Numbered from the stretch's first letter, positions 52,270 to 63,132 are shown. The stretch is 64,000 nt of DNA from Tuberibacillus sp. Marseille-P3662 (GCF_900178005.1 NZ_FXBS01000006.1:1645585-1709584), one strand, 5' to 3'. The notes: generated from the sequence alone by a model not told the origin. Translations and numbers: made by a program.

Positions 52270-52725
52270 TTACTTTTTGGGCTCTTTCTCATCTTCGCTT
52301 TCGTGTTCCTTAGCAAATTCCGTTTCATAAGCCGGCATCCGATCAAAGGTGAATGGCTTGTGTTCAGCATTGTTTCGATGGGAGGACATAAGGTTGAGCA
52401 AGTAGTGATGAACAAACACTTCTACGGCTGAAATGAGAACAGCTGACAGTATGCTGCCCCACGCAATTTGCATATAATTATCGAGAAGGATACTCCCGAA
52501 AATCCAAACACTTGTATAAGTTAAAAGAAAATCAGCGATAGTTGCCGTTGTGTTCCCTAACCGCGGCAAAATGATCCGATCTCCTATTACATAAGAAACA
52601 ATGGTGACGAAGAGACTAAAGGAAAGAATATCAACAAAGGTTGCATCAAAAAATAAATCCATGCCGATTGCGAACGCAATGACACTTGAAACAAACTTAA
52701 TGATCATGACAGTTACAGTTTCCAT
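52270..52725 (-). CDS. DUF2512 family membrane protein (YndM-like)
   Basis: This 151-residue protein has four membrane helices within the first 110 residues (FVSSVIAFAIGMDLFF, ILSFSLFVTIVSYVIGDRIILP, TIADFLLTYTSVWIFGSILL, GSILSAVLISAVEVFVHHYLL). A charged cytoplasmic tail ends in Glu/Lys repeats. The pattern matches YndM/DUF2512 of Bacillus, function unknown. ATG 52725 has AAGGAGG 7-8 nt upstream. Confidence 0.8.
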   Translation of the reverse strand: METVTVMIIKFVSSVIAFAIGMDLFFDATFVDILSFSLFVTIVSYVIGDRIILPRLGNTTATIADFLLTYTSVWIFGSILLDNYMQIAWGSILSAVLISAVEVFVHHYLLNLMSSHRNNAEHKPFTFDRMPAYETEFAKEHESEDEKEPKK

Positions 52726-52849
52726 TATCCGACCTCCTTTTTTATTAACTTTGTCCAAAACAGAAACAATCTATTCACTTAGCCTGTCCTGTGAACTTAA
52801 AGGTCGATTTAAATAGCTGCATTTTTTAATGGCGTACAACTTATACAAA

Positions 52850-52882
52850 AATAAGACGCGATTCACTGCTTTGTGAATCGCG
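52850..52882 (-). terminator. Terminator of mqo
   Basis: CGCGATTCAC and GTGAATCGCG form a perfect 10-bp stem, followed on the minus strand by TCTTATTTTTG. It lies about 20 bp past the mqo stop. Confidence 0.85.
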
Positions 52883-52898
52883 CCCTATCATTGAATCA

Positions 52899-54410
52899 TT
52901 AACTTTGTTCAGGCAAGTTTTCGCGCAAACCAAGCGTCTGCGCCGTTGAAGAATGAATGTCCTTGAAAAGCTCTGGGTTATCCACGAGGGACACGCCGTA
53001 TGAAGGAATCATTTCTTTTATTTTTGGTTCCCACTCTTTTAAATGTTGCGGGAAGCATCTGTTTATCACATCAAGCATGACGTGAACAGCGGTAGAGGCA
53101 CCCGGAGAAGCGCCGAGTAATGCGGCTACTGAGCCATCAGCAGCACTAACCACTTCTGTACCAAATTGAAGTGTTCCTTTGCCGCCCTCATCAGTATCTT
53201 TGATCACTTGCACCCGTTGACCCGCTACCACTAAATCCCAATCCTCGCTTTTGGCGTTCGGAACAAACTCACGTAATTCTTCCATACGCTGTTCCTTCGA
53301 TAACAGAAGTTGCTGGATCAGATATTTTGTCAAAGGCAAATTTTTCGCGCCAGCCGCTAACATAGTGAAGACATTATTAGGTTTTACGGAACCGATCAAA
53401 TCAAAATTTGAACCCGTTTTTAAGAATTTTGGTGAGAAGCCGGCAAACGGTCCAAACAGTAATGTTTTTTTGTCATCAATATATCTTGTATCAAGATGCG
53501 GTACAGACATTGGCGGAGCACCAACCTTAGCTTTACCGTATACTTTTGCATGGTGCTGCCCTACAACTTCCGGATTGTTACATACCATGAATAGCCCGCT
53601 TACCGGAAATCCTCCAATATGTTTGGACTCAGGAATACCGGTTTTTTGTAGTAAAGGCAGACTTCCGCCTCCACCGCCGATAAAGACGAACTTTGCTGTA
53701 TGGTATTCGATTTTGCCGCTGACGACATCTTGCACTTTCACTTCCCATGAGCCGTCACTTGTCCGTTTAATATCCTCAACACTATGCTGGTAGTTTATTT
53801 CGACATTGTTACTCTCTAAGTGGTCAAACAACATGCGCGTTAAAGCCCCGAAGTTGACATCCGTTCCCGAGTCGATTTTTGTTGCCGCTATCGGATCATT
53901 CGATGTACGACCATCCATGATCAGTGGGATCCAATCCTTGAGTTTTTCAGGGTCATCGGAAAATTCCATCCCTTGAAACAAAGGATTACTTGAAAGAGCT
54001 TCATAACGCTTTTTCAAAAAATTGACATTCTGTTCCCCCTGTACGTAACTCATATGAGGCAATGGCATGATAAAGTTCTCCGGATCGTGTATCAAGCCGC
54101 TGTTGACAAGATAAGACCAGAGCTGTCTTGAAAGCTGAAATTGTTCATTAATTGTTATCGCTTTACTAATGTCTATAGATCCATCTGATTTTTCGGTTGT
54201 GTAGTTAAGTTCGCACAGTGCAGAATGACCCGTCCCCGCATTGTTCCATTCGTTAGAGCTTTCTTCTCCTGCATTTGCGAGTTTTTCAAACACCTTAATG
54301 TCCCAATCAGGTGCTAATTCCTTCAGTAATGATCCCAAAGTCGCGCTCATGACTCCGGCACCAATTAAGATCACGTCTGTTTTAGTTTGTCTGTTACTGA
54401 TTTTCACCAT
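52899..54410 (-). CDS. mqo: Malate:quinone oxidoreductase
   Basis: This membrane-associated FAD enzyme oxidises malate to oxaloacetate and passes electrons to quinone. The 503-residue protein has the dinucleotide-binding start [22 protein letters not shown], the conserved [16 protein letters not shown], and the late [19 protein letters not shown]. It is an alternative or addition to NAD-malate dehydrogenase, linked to the quinol pool used by the bd oxidase. AAGGAT precedes the ATG. It is monocistronic with a strong terminator. Confidence 0.94.
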   Translation of the reverse strand: MVKISNRQTKTDVILIGAGVMSATLGSLLKELAPDWDIKVFEKLANAGEESSNEWNNAGTGHSALCELNYTTEKSDGSIDISKAITINEQFQLSRQLWSYLVNSGLIHDPENFIMPLPHMSYVQGEQNVNFLKKRYEALSSNPLFQGMEFSDDPEKLKDWIPLIMDGRTSNDPIAATKIDSGTDVNFGALTRMLFDHLESNNVEINYQHSVEDIKRTSDGSWEVKVQDVVSGKIEYHTAKFVFIGGGGGSLPLLQKTGIPESKHIGGFPVSGLFMVCNNPEVVGQHHAKVYGKAKVGAPPMSVPHLDTRYIDDKKTLLFGPFAGFSPKFLKTGSNFDLIGSVKPNNVFTMLAAGAKNLPLTKYLIQQLLLSKEQRMEELREFVPNAKSEDWDLVVAGQRVQVIKDTDEGGKGTLQFGTEVVSAADGSVAALLGASPGASTAVHVMLDVINRCFPQHLKEWEPKIKEMIPSYGVSLVDNPELFKDIHSSTAQTLGLRENLPEQS

Positions 54411-54935
54411 ATCCTTATATCATAAGATTTGAAGAATCACACATTTATTCTGAATCAACTTTAGCCCAATTTATAGTTTATCAAAATTTTTTATAGACTA
54501 AAATAACGTTTTAGTTATTTATAAGAAGTTAAGATGTGAAAAACATCCCACAAGGACATTTCATTAAAGTCAATGATGTCTTTCCTGCACTGATATTCGA
54601 AATCTCCTTAATTAATTTTTTAACCTTTTGGGACCACTCAACAGCATCTGCATGATATTAAGCAGTTCAGGCCGCTGTTTAGAAAATAAAATTACTATAA
54701 ATGACACACAATATGCAGACTATAAATCATAGCCTGTACAGCATCTTGGAATTTTACTTTATAGTTTCAGTAGTGCGATATTCAGTGGTGATATTCATCA
54801 TGGTGTACGCAGTCTTTTTATAATGTATAAACATAGTAATGATATACAAATAACTTGACTATAAAGCTGACTCAAATTATAAGTATCATATGGGCTTATT
54901 GTCACATTTCATTTAGAAGAAAGAAGGTATTTATT
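54411..54935. other. AT-rich divergent region upstream of mqo and aldehyde dehydrogenase
   Basis: These 525 bp contain the aldehyde dehydrogenase promoter (54855-54883). I see no gene and no clear mqo promoter in the left part; TTGATA/TAAAGT with 15-nt spacing on the minus strand near 54470-54500 is a weak candidate. Confidence 0.45.
54855..54883 (+). promoter_or_regulatory. SigA promoter of aldehyde dehydrogenase
   Basis: TTGACT (54855-54860), exactly 17 nt, then TATAAG (54878-54883). The in-frame TTG of an apparent longer reading frame is this -35 box, which rules out that longer start. Confidence 0.7.
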
Positions 54936-56414
54936 ATGGCAAATGAACCTCTAGTTATTGATGCCCTTATCAATGGTGAAAAGGTGAAAACAGACGAACA
55001 GTCTCATCGCGAGAATCCAGCGAATCCCGGAGAGATTGTGGGCTATGCCCCAATCAACACACGGGAAGAGGCGATTCAGGCGATAGAAACAGCCGCAGAT
55101 GCCTTCCCATCCTGGGCGGAGACATCCCTTGATGATCGGATTAAGCGGATGAACCGTGCTATAAATAAGTTGAAGGATGCAACACCCGAAATAGCGCAGC
55201 TTCTTTCCCGTGAACACGGCAAACCTTTGTATGACTCTGAAGGTGAAATGGGCGTGTCATTGATGTGGATGGAACACGCCAGTAATACCACCAAGGATGT
55301 ACTTAAGGATGATGTACGCGAGCGTGATGACGGCAAGACCATCATCAAAAATGATCCCATCGGTGTTGTCTCGGCCATCACTCCTTGGAATTACCCCATT
55401 TCTCTCTCAACAATCAAAATTGCGCCTGCTCTCTTAGCGGGCAATACCATCGTAGTCAAACCAAGCCCATTCGCGCCACTCGCTGTCAGCAAAGTGATTG
55501 AAATCATCGCAGAAGAATTTCCAAAAGGCGCCGTTAATTTGGTTCACGGTGAAAGTGGTGTCGGCGTCGAACTGACAACGCATCCTAAAGTCGATAAAAT
55601 TGCTTTCACAGGCGGAACCGAAACAGCGAAGAAGATTATGAAAAGCGCCGCTGATACCATTAAGAATATGACACTAGAGTTGGGCGGAAATGACGCTGCC
55701 ATTGTCCTCTCAGATTTTGACGTGGAGGATGAACGTGCGATGCGCCGCCTTGTGATCGCCAATTTTCTCACAGCGGGCCAAATTTGTATGATCGCCAAAC
55801 GGATCTATGTGCACCGCTCGATTTACGATAAATTTGTTGAAAAGTATATTGAGGCGGCCAATAAGTGGATCCGGGTTGGAGATCCATTCAATAAGGATGT
55901 AACAATTGGTCCGGTGAACAATGCGGATCAGGTGAAGTATGTTCAAGGATTGATTACCGATGCTAAGAGCCGAGGTGCAAGGGTCATTCAGCTAGGCCAA
56001 TTAATTGACCCTGAGATGTTTGAAAAAGGCTACTACATGCAGCCTTCCTTAGTGTTGGATGCCGGCTACAAAGACCCCATTGTTGAGGAAGAACAGTTTG
56101 GTCCAACGGTTCCCATTTTGCCTTATGATGATGACGACCATGCGATCTCGTTGGCCAATGATAGTATCTATGGACTGACAAGCTCTGTCTGGGGTGAGGA
56201 AGAACACGCTATTCAGGTGGCAAGCCGTATAGAGGCAGGTACAACGATGATCAATACAGCTGCGGTCCAAGGACTTGATGTCCGCTTCCCATTCGGCGGG
56301 GTGAAACAGTCTGGAGTCGGACGTGAATACGGAGAAGAAGGTCTGCTTTCTTACGTGGCAACGCACGTTATTAACGTACCCAAGGATCCGGAATTGCCAT
56401 ATATTCCCGAGTAA
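54936..56414 (+). CDS. NAD(P)-dependent aldehyde dehydrogenase (succinate-semialdehyde type)
   Basis: This 492-residue enzyme oxidises an aldehyde to its acid. Catalytic elements are Asn in TPWNYP, Glu in LELGGND and the nucleophilic Cys in TAGQICMIAKR. The coenzyme motif is FTGGTETAKKIM. ATG 54936 follows GAAAGAAGG, 52 bp after the -10 box. It is closest in pattern to succinate-semialdehyde/glycolaldehyde dehydrogenases, but substrate identity is not secure. It is monocistronic with a strong terminator. Confidence 0.87.
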   Translation: MANEPLVIDALINGEKVKTDEQSHRENPANPGEIVGYAPINTREEAIQAIETAADAFPSWAETSLDDRIKRMNRAINKLKDATPEIAQLLSREHGKPLYDSEGEMGVSLMWMEHASNTTKDVLKDDVRERDDGKTIIKNDPIGVVSAITPWNYPISLSTIKIAPALLAGNTIVVKPSPFAPLAVSKVIEIIAEEFPKGAVNLVHGESGVGVELTTHPKVDKIAFTGGTETAKKIMKSAADTIKNMTLELGGNDAAIVLSDFDVEDERAMRRLVIANFLTAGQICMIAKRIYVHRSIYDKFVEKYIEAANKWIRVGDPFNKDVTIGPVNNADQVKYVQGLITDAKSRGARVIQLGQLIDPEMFEKGYYMQPSLVLDAGYKDPIVEEEQFGPTVPILPYDDDDHAISLANDSIYGLTSSVWGEEEHAIQVASRIEAGTTMINTAAVQGLDVRFPFGGVKQSGVGREYGEEGLLSYVATHVINVPKDPELPYIPE

Positions 56415-56465
56415 CGAAATCAGTGAAGGGATATCTAGCCTAACTCTTAATACTTCAAAAGATTC

Positions 56466-56509
56466 AATAGCCACATCTTGGATATATAATCAAGATGTGG
56501 CTATTTTTT
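56466..56509 (+). terminator. Terminator of aldehyde dehydrogenase
   Basis: AATAGCCACATCTTG and CAAGATGTGGCTATT form a perfect 15-bp stem with a 10-nt loop, followed by a T-run. Confidence 0.93.
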
Positions 56510-56516
56510 ATTGATT

Positions 56517-56666
56517 TTAAAGATCGTGATGATCCCCCTCTATTATTAACGACCTAAGATACATTGGCGGCAATCGCTTAACTTCATCAAAATGCGACGC
56601 TAAAGTGTCTTTTATAACCTTGGTACTATTCTTGAAACGCTCTTGTTCCTCTTGGTTAAGATTCAA
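56517..56666 (-). pseudogene. Remnant of a second L-lactate dehydrogenase (C-terminus)
   Basis: On the minus strand, 56574-56666 encodes LNLNQEEQERFKNSTKVIKD and continues to HFDEVKR, matching the last 31 residues of the intact ldh at 62149-63111 ([20 protein letters not shown] ... HFTEVKR) with several substitutions. The original stop is lost and the frame runs on to 56517. No start or catalytic part remains. The divergence shows an old paralogue, not a recent duplication. Confidence 0.82.
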
Positions 56667-56718
56667 TTAACGTCCCATATGCATCAAACACAATCCCCTT
56701 CACCGAATCAAGATTCAT
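56656..56718 (-). pseudogene. Remnant of a HAD-type hydrolase start fused to ldh remnant
   Basis: ATG 56718 with an upstream GAGGTGTG opens a 20-codon frame containing VKGIVFDAYGTLI, the N-terminal nucleophile motif (D-x-Y-G-T) of haloacid dehalogenase-like enzymes. It stops at 56656, where the ldh-like sequence begins in another frame. The join reads as a deletion that fused the start of one gene to the end of another. Confidence 0.65.
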
Positions 56719-56719
56719 T

Positions 56720-57100
56720 TGGATCACACCTCATTTTTTCTCTATAGTCTTATCACTGCGCTAATTATAATTGACGTTTCATTTGCTTTATGCAGGAGTA
56801 CGAGATATACCAGTCCTCATCATAAAAAAATAAATAATGATTTCAATCTTATTACATACATTATATTAGGACTTTAGTTTTAAGACTATTGTATAAAGTC
56901 GACAAGATCATAATTAGATGGCAGCCAAAAGACGCACACAATTGTAAAATTATGTTTAATATTGAAAAACATCCAGTGACAATAAGGTTCGTTCATTCAT
57001 TGTGCCTCACCTTGTAAACTCTAACGTCCATCTGCCCTACTCGTAGGGTCTTTAGCGTTATATCAATATGGTTTTCCACCAATGAATTGGAGGTTCTAAC
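56720..57100. other. AT-rich leader of polysaccharide operon
   Basis: About 380 bp with no gene. A compound stem-loop at 57022-57060 (TAACG ... CGTTA enclosing CCCTA-CTCG-TAGGG) lies 40 bp before the GT2 gene and could be a leader structure; it has no U-run. No known riboswitch consensus was recognised. Confidence 0.4.
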
Positions 57101-58366
57101 ATGACACTGGGATTTATTATTTTTCAATTGCTTTTATTAGTTTTTTGGGGATATTGGTTATTTATCAGTTTGTTTGGCATCTGGAAACCTCGTCTTTTAA
57201 AAAATCAAAAGGCGAAAATGAGATTCGCAATCCTTGTTCCTGCTCACAATGAAGAAAAGGTTGTGGGTAGTTTGGTAGAAAATTTATTAAATCTCAAATA
57301 TCCGGATGAACGATACGACATCTTTGTTATTGCAGATAATTGTACAGATAAGACAGCGGAGGTCACTCGAAGGTTTGGCGGGAAGGTTATTGAACATACT
57401 TCTCCCCTGGGCGAACCCAAGGGAAAGCCTCATGCTATCCGTTATGCATTGGAACAGTTAGGAGATAACTTAAGAAAAAATTATGACTGTGTTGCCATCT
57501 TTGATGCAGATAATTTGGTCTCACTCAATTATTTAACAGAAATGAATAATCACTTTTTAAAAGGCGATAAAATTGTTCAATGTTTCTTAGATTCTAAGAA
57601 CCCCGATGATAATTGGGTTACGTTATCCTATTCTACCTCATTTTATTATTCCAATCGTTTCTTTCAGCTAGCAAAGACAAGATTAGGATTAAGTAATTTC
57701 ATAGGCGGAACAGGTTTTTGTGTAGATGCGAACCTACTACATGAAGTAGGTTGGACCGCTCGATCTCTAACTGAAGACTTAGAATTCACTATTCAGAGCA
57801 TTCTTCGAGGTAATACCGTCAAATGGTGCCATAATGCCAGGGTTTTCGATGAAAAACCTGAAAGTTTTATAGCATCTTGTATACAAAGACTCAGATGGGC
57901 AAGGGGGCATTGGGATGTAACCTTTAGATATTCTTATAGGTTACTGAAGAAAGCCATTTTGAAATGTGACTTGAAGTCTTTAGATGCCTTTTTGTACCTG
58001 ATTAACCCAGGGAAAATGGTTTTAGGTGCTTTAACAAGTACGATTCTTCTATTTAATTTGATCGATAATCAAGACTGGATTGAATCCGTTGTCCCTTGGT
58101 ATATATGGATCTGTTTTCTGATCTATTATTTTGTATTTATTGCTTATCCGATGATTACGGATATTGGGGAAATAAGTTTAATTAAAATCATAAAGGCCTG
58201 TTTCTATACGTCTGCTATGTTTTATTCAAATATTCCTCTATACTTTTGGGGCTTTTTCACAGCCAGTAACAAGACATGGAAGCGGACAGCCCATTCAAGA
58301 AATATGGCGATAGATCAAATGGTTACGACAAAACATCAAATGGCATCCGGAGGTGAGAAACGGTGA
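57101..58366 (+). CDS. Membrane glycosyltransferase family 2
   Basis: This 421-residue processive-type GT2 has an N-terminal membrane helix (1-25), then a GT-A domain with PAHNEEKVV, the DxD-like FDADN, the TEDLEF acceptor motif and the QRLRWARGHW motif of cellulose/hyaluronan/PNAG-like synthases. Two or three C-terminal membrane helices follow. It likely polymerises or starts a glycan using UDP-HexNAc. GGAGG precedes the ATG by 7 nt. It opens a four-gene operon; the next gene overlaps by 4 bp (GTGA). Confidence 0.88.
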   Translation: MTLGFIIFQLLLLVFWGYWLFISLFGIWKPRLLKNQKAKMRFAILVPAHNEEKVVGSLVENLLNLKYPDERYDIFVIADNCTDKTAEVTRRFGGKVIEHTSPLGEPKGKPHAIRYALEQLGDNLRKNYDCVAIFDADNLVSLNYLTEMNNHFLKGDKIVQCFLDSKNPDDNWVTLSYSTSFYYSNRFFQLAKTRLGLSNFIGGTGFCVDANLLHEVGWTARSLTEDLEFTIQSILRGNTVKWCHNARVFDEKPESFIASCIQRLRWARGHWDVTFRYSYRLLKKAILKCDLKSLDAFLYLINPGKMVLGALTSTILLFNLIDNQDWIESVVPWYIWICFLIYYFVFIAYPMITDIGEISLIKIIKACFYTSAMFYSNIPLYFWGFFTASNKTWKRTAHSRNMAIDQMVTTKHQMASGGEKR

Positions 58367-59091
58367 CGCCCTCTTTATTTGGACTACAATTTTATGACAA
58401 GAGCATGAACCGGTTTATTGGTATGTTGGAAAATCGAATCATGATGGGGCAAAAAACGTTTGTGGTTACGGCAAACCCGGAAATTGTGATGCATGGACAA
58501 CGAGATGATGGCTACATGACCATTCTTAAGTCAGCGGACTATATCGTTGCTGATGGTATTGGGATCATCATGGCCTGTAGACTTATCAGACATGCCATTC
58601 CTAAAAGAATTACTGGCATTAGTTTGATGTATCAAATGTTGAAAGTAGCAGATCAAAAACAGTTTCGTGCTTACTTTCTAGGTTCAAGCATAGAGGTTAT
58701 GAAGAAATTATTGGATCGAATGAATAAGGAATTTGCGAGCGTCGATGTTGCAGGATACCAAACAGGGTATTGTTTTGATCCATATACAGTTGCTGAAGAA
58801 ATAAAAGAGAAACAACCAGATATTATCTTTGTTGCTCTCGGTGTTCCCAAACAGGAAGAATGGATCTCTACTTATTTTGGATCTTATAAAAAGGGAATTT
58901 TTATTGGGGTTGGGGGAAGTTTTGATGTGTTGTCGGGCGTGGTAAAACGAGCCCCCGCTTTAATAAGGAGTTTGCAGCTGGAATGGTTATACCGTTTATT
59001 GATCCGATCAAATAAAAAAAACACTGTATTTAATTTAATGACATTTATCAAGCTGACATTTCAAGAATTTAAAAAGTCATTGAAAAGATAG
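58363..59091 (+). CDS. WecG/TagA/CpsF-family glycosyltransferase
   Basis: This 242-residue GT26 enzyme transfers ManNAc or ManNAcA to a lipid-linked GlcNAc (TagA in teichoic acid, WecG in enterobacterial common antigen). Key segments are VTANPEIVMHGQRDD, ADGIGIIMACRL, PDIIFVALGVPKQEEWI and GVGGSFDVLSGVVKRAP. The start is GTG 58363 within the previous gene's end, with GGAGGTGAG upstream. The next gene makes UDP-ManNAc, its likely donor. Confidence 0.9.
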   Translation: MTPSLFGLQFYDKSMNRFIGMLENRIMMGQKTFVVTANPEIVMHGQRDDGYMTILKSADYIVADGIGIIMACRLIRHAIPKRITGISLMYQMLKVADQKQFRAYFLGSSIEVMKKLLDRMNKEFASVDVAGYQTGYCFDPYTVAEEIKEKQPDIIFVALGVPKQEEWISTYFGSYKKGIFIGVGGSFDVLSGVVKRAPALIRSLQLEWLYRLLIRSNKKNTVFNLMTFIKLTFQEFKKSLKR

Positions 59092-59107
59092 AGAGGGATC
59101 TATACAA

Positions 59108-60220
59108 ATGATCAAAGCCATGACGATTTTTGGGACCAGACCTGAGGCCATTAAAATGGCCCCATTGGTTAAGGAATTGGAACAAAACAATGATATTGAA
59201 TCTCTTGTGTGTGTAACGGCTCAGCATCGTGAAATGTTGGACAGTGTATTGAATGTATTCAAGATTTGTCCAGACTATGATTTAAATATTATGCAAACGG
59301 GACAAACCCTAGTAGAGATTACAAATCGAGCAATCGCAGGGTTAGATAAAGTGATCGCTGAGGCAGAACCTGATATAGTTCTGGTTCATGGTGACACTAC
59401 CACAACATTTGCAGGAAGCTTAGCTGCCTTTTATAACAAAGTAGCCATAGGTCATGTAGAAGCAGGGCTTCGAACTTATGATAAATATTCTCCGTTTCCA
59501 GAAGAAATGAATCGACAATTAGCAAGCATATTAGCGGATTTGCACTTTGCTCCAACAATTGTAGCGAAACAAAATCTTTTAATCGAAGATAACAACCCTG
59601 ACAATATCTTTGTTACAGGAAATACAGCCATTGATGCTCTCACAACAACGGTTCGAGATAATTATGAGCATGACATTATTGACAAAATTGGCAATAATCG
59701 TATGATTCTCCTTACGGCTCATAGGCGAGAAAATTTAGGAGAACCCATGAGACATATATTTAATGCCGTTAACCGAATTGTCGAGGAATTTAAGTATATT
59801 CACGTCGTTTATCCCGTCCATAAGAATCCCCTGGTACAGGAAATGGCGAAAGATGTATTAAAAGATGACCAACGCATTCATTTAATCGATCCATTAGATG
59901 TGTTTGATTTTCATAACATAGCATTCCGTTCCCATATCATCTTAACAGATTCAGGCGGGATACAAGAGGAAGCCCCTTCACTTGGAAAACCTGTACTTGT
60001 ATTAAGACATACAACAGAAAGACCAGAAGGTGTCAAAGCGGGGACCTTACGATTAGTGGGAACCGATGAAGACCTCGTTTACAACCATATAAAACACTTA
60101 CTCACCGATGATGAAGCATATACAAAAATGGCGAAGACATCAAACCCATACGGAGATGGTTCAGCTTCAAAAAAAATTATTGAAGGTATTATACAGTATT
60201 TTCATAGCAACATAAAATGA
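59108..60220 (+). CDS. wecB: UDP-N-acetylglucosamine 2-epimerase (non-hydrolysing)
   Basis: This 370-residue enzyme interconverts UDP-GlcNAc and UDP-ManNAc. Family features are IFGTRPEAIKMAPLVKEL at the N-terminus, VLVHGDTTTTFAGSLAAFY, HVEAGLRTYDKYSPFPEEMNR, LLTAHRRENLGEP and TDSGGIQEEAPSLGKPVL. It is also known as MnaA in Gram-positives. It supplies the donor for the WecG/TagA-type transferase 16 bp upstream. No UDP-ManNAc dehydrogenase is present, so ManNAc itself, not ManNAcA, is the expected product. Confidence 0.93.
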   Translation: MIKAMTIFGTRPEAIKMAPLVKELEQNNDIESLVCVTAQHREMLDSVLNVFKICPDYDLNIMQTGQTLVEITNRAIAGLDKVIAEAEPDIVLVHGDTTTTFAGSLAAFYNKVAIGHVEAGLRTYDKYSPFPEEMNRQLASILADLHFAPTIVAKQNLLIEDNNPDNIFVTGNTAIDALTTTVRDNYEHDIIDKIGNNRMILLTAHRRENLGEPMRHIFNAVNRIVEEFKYIHVVYPVHKNPLVQEMAKDVLKDDQRIHLIDPLDVFDFHNIAFRSHIILTDSGGIQEEAPSLGKPVLVLRHTTERPEGVKAGTLRLVGTDEDLVYNHIKHLLTDDEAYTKMAKTSNPYGDGSASKKIIEGIIQYFHSNIK

Positions 60221-60234
60221 GGAGGATCAATAAC

Positions 60235-61965
60235 ATGTCCTTGAAGAATTTCTTTTCAAATAATAACAACTTATTGATCTTCCCAATACTCATGAGTTGT
60301 ATCCTGATATTCGTTATGTCTCCTGTAACTAGTCATGCTAAACAAATGTTCTCTCCCGAAAAACCGCACACCCATATTTTGGTTGTGTATTCAACAGAAG
60401 ATGGACAGGTCAATTCCAATGTTAGAAGACTCGAAATGCTGCTCGGCCATTTCACGACCCACATTGTTATAAAGAGTGCCAAAGAGGTCAATAAAGAGGA
60501 CTTCTCAGATATTACAGCTTTATTTTATTATGGTGGAGTTGAAGCCAACCTGTCGCAACATTTTCGCCATCTAAGTGACACGTTTAAAGGGAAATATGTG
60601 GCGATGGGGGCTAACGTAGAGCAGCTTGGCACCCCCTTTTCGTTCGTTAACGTTAAATCACAGACTTCCATTAAACAATTAATGATAAGTACAAAAAGCG
60701 AAAGGGTCACACTTCCCAATACGAATCAAATTTATGAGTTTACGATGAACCAACCGGCTGAAGTCTTGGAAAAAGGCTTAAACAAAACAAAATCCTATCC
60801 ACTATTCGTTCAACGTCAATCGCATTTCTACTTTGGTCGTGTTGACTTATACGGCCCATTTTCTGTTTTTCTTGGAAAAGGATTGCATCATGTTTTTAAA
60901 GACAAAATTATGGAGATCCACCCGGCTTATATACGTCTCGAAGACGTTGATCCGATGGAGAATCCTGAAAGGCTCATGAAAATCGCTAAATTTTTAAAGC
61001 AAAAGCACATCCCTTACATGGTTGCTGTTATTCCCGTTTATAAAAATCCTAAGACACATGAATCCGTTCATTATTCTGATAAACCAAAGGTGGTTAAAGC
61101 CTTGCGATATATGCAAAAAAATGGCGGGAGCATCGTGATGCATGGTTATACCCACCAATTCCGTAAGGGAGTCACCGGAGAAGGATTTGAATTTTGGGAT
61201 GTGAACAACAACACACCTATCGTGGGCCCTCCTGATCAAAAGCACAAGACGAAAGATGATTTCACAAACAAATCCAGCTATAAGGCTTATAAAGCAAAAC
61301 AGAGGCAATTCGAAAAAGACTATATCACAAAAAAACTGACAAAAGGGATACAGGAGCTCACAAGCAATCAGCTGTATCCACTGGCTTTTGAAGCCCCTCA
61401 TTATACAATGTCCCTTGAAGGCTACAAAATCGTCTCCAACTACTTTTCGACTTACGTTGGACAAATCCAGTTAAGCAACAAAAATTGGAAAATTTCAGGG
61501 ACATCGCCTTATATTACGCGACCTTCTTTTCTTAACAATATGCTTTTGTTACCTGAGACGATTGGTTACGTTCCAGAGAATGACAAAAACGCGATACCGA
61601 AAATGATGAAAAAAGCAAATCAAAACATGATTGTCAAAGATGGCGTGGTTGCAGGATTTTATCATCCTTATCTTGGTTTAGATCGTCTCAAAAAATTAGT
61701 TAACAATATGGAGGAAATTCCGAATTTACATTGGATAAACCTGAAAAAGGTTGATAACTCAGTAAAAGCACCGGAGGTCTCTATCACGTCAGGTTCACAA
61801 GGAGTTATTGTTCAATCTAACCTTAAGTCCGTGAATCATATTGTCAAATTCACAGTCTCCAATATCAGGGAAATCTTGTTATGGATCTTATCTAGCACCG
61901 CCATGATAGGCGTTGTACTGGTAATAGTCTGTACCCTTTTTCAAAAGAAACGTCGAGTAAACTAG
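60235..61965 (+). CDS. DUF2334 polysaccharide-deacetylase-like membrane protein
   Basis: This 576-residue protein has an N-terminal signal anchor (about residues 14-33). A first domain (to about 205) resembles a ThuA/flavodoxin-like alpha/beta fold. A DUF2334 NodB-like barrel with the metal-type motifs RLEDVDP (from residue 234) and VMHGYTH (His303) follows, then a C-terminal membrane helix. ATG 60235 has AGGAGG 9 nt upstream. As last gene of the operon it probably trims or deacetylates the glycan outside the cell, but DUF2334 activity is unproven. Confidence 0.82.
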   Translation: MSLKNFFSNNNNLLIFPILMSCILIFVMSPVTSHAKQMFSPEKPHTHILVVYSTEDGQVNSNVRRLEMLLGHFTTHIVIKSAKEVNKEDFSDITALFYYGGVEANLSQHFRHLSDTFKGKYVAMGANVEQLGTPFSFVNVKSQTSIKQLMISTKSERVTLPNTNQIYEFTMNQPAEVLEKGLNKTKSYPLFVQRQSHFYFGRVDLYGPFSVFLGKGLHHVFKDKIMEIHPAYIRLEDVDPMENPERLMKIAKFLKQKHIPYMVAVIPVYKNPKTHESVHYSDKPKVVKALRYMQKNGGSIVMHGYTHQFRKGVTGEGFEFWDVNNNTPIVGPPDQKHKTKDDFTNKSSYKAYKAKQRQFEKDYITKKLTKGIQELTSNQLYPLAFEAPHYTMSLEGYKIVSNYFSTYVGQIQLSNKNWKISGTSPYITRPSFLNNMLLLPETIGYVPENDKNAIPKMMKKANQNMIVKDGVVAGFYHPYLGLDRLKKLVNNMEEIPNLHWINLKKVDNSVKAPEVSITSGSQGVIVQSNLKSVNHIVKFTVSNIREILLWILSSTAMIGVVLVIVCTLFQKKRRVN

Positions 61966-62148
61966 AAAAAACCCTACTTAGATACTTATTTTTGAAGAAT
62001 TGATTTTCTCATCCTGCTGTATTTACCTCTGGCTCTTTTCTTCTCCAATACAGAGTATTAACCATTTTGACAGAATAAATCGTGATAAAGGGAGACCATG
62101 ATGCAGTCTTAATTAAATCTAGCCCATCGCCTCCCTTTCTATTGAAGG

Positions 62149-63132
<984 letters not shown>

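Noticed and set aside
56720-57060. Cyclic-di-GMP riboswitch before the glycan operon
   Set aside because: The conserved CACGCACAGGGCAAACC-type core is absent.
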